NCBI RefSeq assembly: GCF_001953975.1
Contig: NZ_MBEJ01000056.1
Location: 1-57,493 of the forward strand
Direction: 5' to 3'
From: Mycobacterium sp. NS-7484
GTDB taxonomy: Bacteria; Actinomycetota; Actinomycetes; Mycobacteriales; Mycobacteriaceae
DNA: 57,493 nt
Shown: piece after piece, positions 55,289-57,493 of the stretch
Layout: each line of letters starts with the position of its first letter
Numbering within the stretch: the stretch's first letter is position 1
Position numbers and translations under genes: made by a program
Notes under the pieces: generated by a model
Database searches by the model: none
The model's input: only the letters and a program-made list of their open reading frames with translations
Told to the model about the DNA's origin: nothing

Positions 55289-56031
55289 ATCGCACTCCGG
55301 CCGCCGTCGGCCGGTAGCACCGCGCCATGGATGAAGCTGGCGTCGTCGCTGACCAAAAATGCAATGGTGCGGGCGATTTCGGTCGGGTCCGCCGGTCGCC
55401 GGGCCGGAGCTTTCGACGCGAGCGCGACCAACCCTTCGGTGCCGTACTGCGCGGTGGTGCCTTCGGTGACGGTCGGTCCCGGCGCAACGGCGTTGACCCG
55501 GACGCCTTTTGGGCCGTATTCGGCGGCCCACGACTTGGTCAGCAGGTTGAGGGCGGCTTTGGAGGACGCGTACACCGCCGAGCCCGGGGTTCCGAACATC
55601 GACACCATGGTGCTGACATTGACGATCACCCCTTCGCCGCGTGCGGCCATGCCCGGCGCGATCGCCCCGACGAGGAAAAACGGCACCTTCACGTTGAGGT
55701 CGTAGCAGGCATCGAAATCCTGCTCGGCAATCTTTGCCGTCGGCCCGAACACCGCGATGGCGGCATTGTTGACCAGGATGTCGATCTGCCCGGCGACCGT
55801 GAGCGCGTCGTGCACCAATGCCTGGGCACTGGCGGCGTCGGTCAGCGTGGCCCCCAGGAAGTCCGCAGTGCCACCGGCGTCACGGATCTCGGTCACCACG
55901 TGGGTGCCGCGGTCCGCGTCACGGCCGCTGACCAGAACATGTGCGCCGAGCTCGGCGAGAAGTGTTGCGGTGGCGTGGCCGATGCCACTTGTCGCACCGG
56001 TGACCAATGCTGTTTTCCCGCCCAGTGACAT
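55285..56031 (-). CDS. Short-chain dehydrogenase/reductase (classical)
   Basis: 248 residues, ATG. TGATSGIG (11-18), VNNAAI (NNAG variant), NVSTMVSMFG with catalytic Ser, YASSK (catalytic Tyr-x3-Lys) and the C-terminal FIHGAVLPADGGRSAI typical of FabG-like classical SDRs (FxTGxxxxVDGG). Cofactor NAD(H) or NADP(H); substrate unknown. Convergent overlap with the thioesterase, divergent from the next membrane gene by 43 bases. Confidence 0.9.
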
Positions 56032-56074
56032 CGGGTCATCGTAAGTGTCACGATGAGCCGGGGTTCAACGACCT

Positions 56075-56734
56075 TTGCACCGTTTGTCGACGCCGCGTGC
56101 GGCCGCGTTTGCGGGAGTGCTGTTCGCCGTGTTGTTCGGGGTAGCCCTGGTGCTGATCCGTACCGCGTTGCCCGAGGGCGCCGAGCCTGGTTCGCAATGG
56201 ATCGACGGCGCGACCACCCGGCTGCGGGTCGCCTCGGTGCTGATGCCGTTCGCCGGTATTGCGTTCCTCTGGTTCATCGGCGTGGTGCGCGACGGCTTCG
56301 GACGTTATGAGGACCGGTTCTTCGCGACGGTGTTCCTGGGCAGCGGCATCCTGTTCTTGGCGACGATGTTCGTCTCCTCAGCGATCGGCGCCGGATTGAT
56401 CGCCGGCCGGGCGGGGATGACGGACGCGACCGTCTACAGTCACGTCGCCACATTCGGCCAGATGGTGTTGATGGCGTTGAGCAAGACATACGGGGTGCGC
56501 ATGGCGGCCGTGTTCATGATCTCGCTGGCCACGATCTGGCTCAAGACCGGTCTGATGCCACGGCCGCTCGTCTATGCCACCTACCTGTTTGCGGTGGCGC
56601 TTTTGATCGGCGGAGACGTCAGCATGTGGATCGTGCTGGCGTTCCCGCTCTGGGTTCTGGCGGTCAGCCTGCTGATCCTGGTCCGTGCCGGGGTGATCGA
56701 CCTGCCGGGCGGTGAACACGAGCATTCGACCTGA
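56075..56734 (+). CDS. Multi-pass membrane protein of unknown function
   Basis: 219 residues from TTG at 56075 (TTG at 56084 also possible). About six TM segments: AAAFAGVLFAVLFGVALVLI, VASVLMPFAGIAFLWFIGVV, FFATVFLGSGILFLATMFV, VLMALSKTYGVRMAAVFMISL, PLVYATYLFAVALLIGG and WIVLAFPLWVLAVSLLILV. No charged motif identifies a transport family. Ends HEHST. Nothing adjacent clarifies its role. 155 bases follow before the 13E12 gene. Confidence 0.72.
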   Translation: MHRLSTPRAAAFAGVLFAVLFGVALVLIRTALPEGAEPGSQWIDGATTRLRVASVLMPFAGIAFLWFIGVVRDGFGRYEDRFFATVFLGSGILFLATMFVSSAIGAGLIAGRAGMTDATVYSHVATFGQMVLMALSKTYGVRMAAVFMISLATIWLKTGLMPRPLVYATYLFAVALLIGGDVSMWIVLAFPLWVLAVSLLILVRAGVIDLPGGEHEHST

Positions 56735-56876
56735 CAAGACGTCTGTGGTTGTGGTTCAGGCCGTCGAGGCGGCTCCACGCGGTATGCCATCAGGCTGGCG
56801 CGAACCGTCACCGATGTCGTGATGCAGGACTGTCACCGATGTCTTGAGAAATCCCGCGGTTGTCGGTCGGTGGTGG

Positions 56877-56897
56877 CATAATCGAACATGTGTTCGA
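56877..56897 (+). promoter_or_regulatory. LexA (SOS) box with leaderless promoter of 13E12 gene
   Basis: TCGAAC (56882-56887) ATGT GTTCGA (56892-56897): an exact match to the mycobacterial SOS box TCGAAC-N4-GTTCGA. A -10-like CATAAT occupies 56877-56882, seven bases before the GTG at 56890, so transcription likely starts at or next to the start codon and LexA would sit on the start site. Confidence 0.85.
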
Positions 56898-57493
56898 CAC
56901 TGATTCCGATGCCGCTCTCATCGACGCGATGAGCGCGGCGGCGCGGGCAGAATCCGCGGCGATCGCTCCACGGTTGGCCGCCATCGGTGCGTTGGACACC
57001 CGCCGCGAACGCGAACTGGCCGAGACGGTGTATTGGCGCACCGACCCGTTCGAAGCGGTCGCCGCCGAAATCTCCGCGGCGTTGAACATCAGCCGCCACC
57101 GCGCCGGTGAACAGATCCGCCACGCCCGCGTCCTGCGTGATCGGCTTCCCCAGGTGGCGGCCCTGTTCGCCTCCGGCGCGATCGACATGCGGATGGTGTT
57201 GGCCATCATCAACCGCACCGACACCGTCGACCCCACCGCCTGGGCTGCTGTCGACGAGGCCCTGGCCGCCCGCGCGGGAAGTTGGATGCGGTTATCGAAA
57301 CGCAAACTGCGTGACCGCATCGATCAATGGGTGGCCCGACTGGACCCCCACGGTGAGCGGGTGCCCCCGCAGATCGATGAGGGCCGGCATTTCAGCGTCG
57401 AGGCCGGCACCATCCCGGGCATGGCGACGGTGTGGGGCAATCTACGGGTCGGGGATGCCGCCGCCCTCGATCAACGCCTCGACGCCCTGGCCG
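56890..57493 (+). CDS. DUF222/13E12-family HNH-endonuclease-like protein (3' end outside window)
   Basis: Open frame from GTG at 56890 to the window edge (201 codons). The product has DUF222 features: RREALETVYWRTD-like segment (RRERELAETVYWRTDPFEAV), ISRHRAGEQIRHARVLRDRLPQV, SGAIDMRMVLAIINRTDTV, ARAGSWMRLSKRKLRDRI, ARLDPHGERV and GMATVWGNLRVGDAAALDQRLDALA. In the family a C-terminal HNH endonuclease follows, outside this window. 13E12 genes are repetitive in mycobacteria and several are LexA-controlled. DNA-damage induction is expected. Confidence 0.9.
   Translation, partial: MFDTDSDAALIDAMSAAARAESAAIAPRLAAIGALDTRRERELAETVYWRTDPFEAVAAEISAALNISRHRAGEQIRHARVLRDRLPQVAALFASGAIDMRMVLAIINRTDTVDPTAWAAVDEALAARAGSWMRLSKRKLRDRIDQWVARLDPHGERVPPQIDEGRHFSVEAGTIPGMATVWGNLRVGDAAALDQRLDALA

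Overview
High-GC actinobacterial DNA, almost certainly a mycobacterium, most likely a non-tuberculous Mycolicibacterium-type species. Supporting this are an iniR/iniB/iniA/iniC cell-envelope-stress locus, a dnaK-grpE-dnaJ-hspR operon with HspR inverted repeats (HAIR) and SigH-type promoters, clpB with the same two controls, EspA/EspC/EspD-type ESX substrates, F420-dependent luciferase-like oxidoreductases, a 13E12/DUF222 gene with a mycobacterial LexA box, and many homologues of the M. tuberculosis Rv0339c-Rv0385 interval in rearranged order. No rRNA, tRNA, CRISPR array or insertion sequence was seen. No gene-free stretch exceeds about 250 bases. The longest are 2862-3059, 3615-3863, 23338-23549 and 32620-32862; all but the last contain recognisable control elements or a terminator.

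Layout. 1-10241: ini envelope-stress block. A 3'-truncated iniR and a membrane-anchored Hsp70-like gene run leftward; an IniB-domain gene, iniB, two dynamin-like GTPases (iniA, iniC) and a second membrane-anchored Hsp70-like gene run rightward. 10300-13248: an AbiEi/DUF559 protein, two Thr-rich single-pass proteins and an F420 oxidoreductase. 13271-21361: one giant (about 2.7 kaa) SARP-type regulator/adenylyl cyclase/ATPase/TPR protein with a C-terminal array of about ten SnoaL/NTF2-like folds. 21404-23337: TIGR03085 protein, a lipoprotein and vapBC. 23341-27613: dnaK-grpE-dnaJ-hspR. 27610-29698: aldose-1-epimerase-like protein and a type II flavohaemoglobin. 29930-33909: an accessory ESX-substrate cluster (EspC-like, EspD/H-like, a DUF2510-scramblase protein, EspA/E-like) facing two paralogous single-TM proteins, one of them frameshifted. 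34086-36639: CYTH protein, GAP/LysE-like transporter, glycosyltransferase. 36672-39363: clpB with control region and terminator. 39366-42149: Rieske oxygenase and dehydrogenase divergent from a TetR gene. 42209-48637: rightward housekeeping/metabolic genes (membrane protein, SDR, lipoprotein, TrmH-like methyltransferase, GH76-like hydrolase, F420 oxidoreductase, XdhC). 48634-53259: mostly leftward membrane genes (DedA, a CHAP remnant, Rv0361-like, CDF transporter, M50 protease, Rv0358-like), with DUF3151 rightward. 53367-57493: purA, thioesterase, SDR, a membrane protein and a 3'-truncated 13E12 gene.

Themes. Envelope and protein-quality control dominate: the ini system with two membrane Hsp70-like ATPases, the DnaK system and ClpB disaggregase under HspR/SigH, and VapBC. 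The most novel-looking items are the ESX-substrate/scramblase cluster, the giant multi-NTF2 regulator, and the Hsp70/dynamin ini block with its shared WY-plus-TM-plus-Thr/Pro tail module. All family assignments come from reading motifs by eye; no database search was run.
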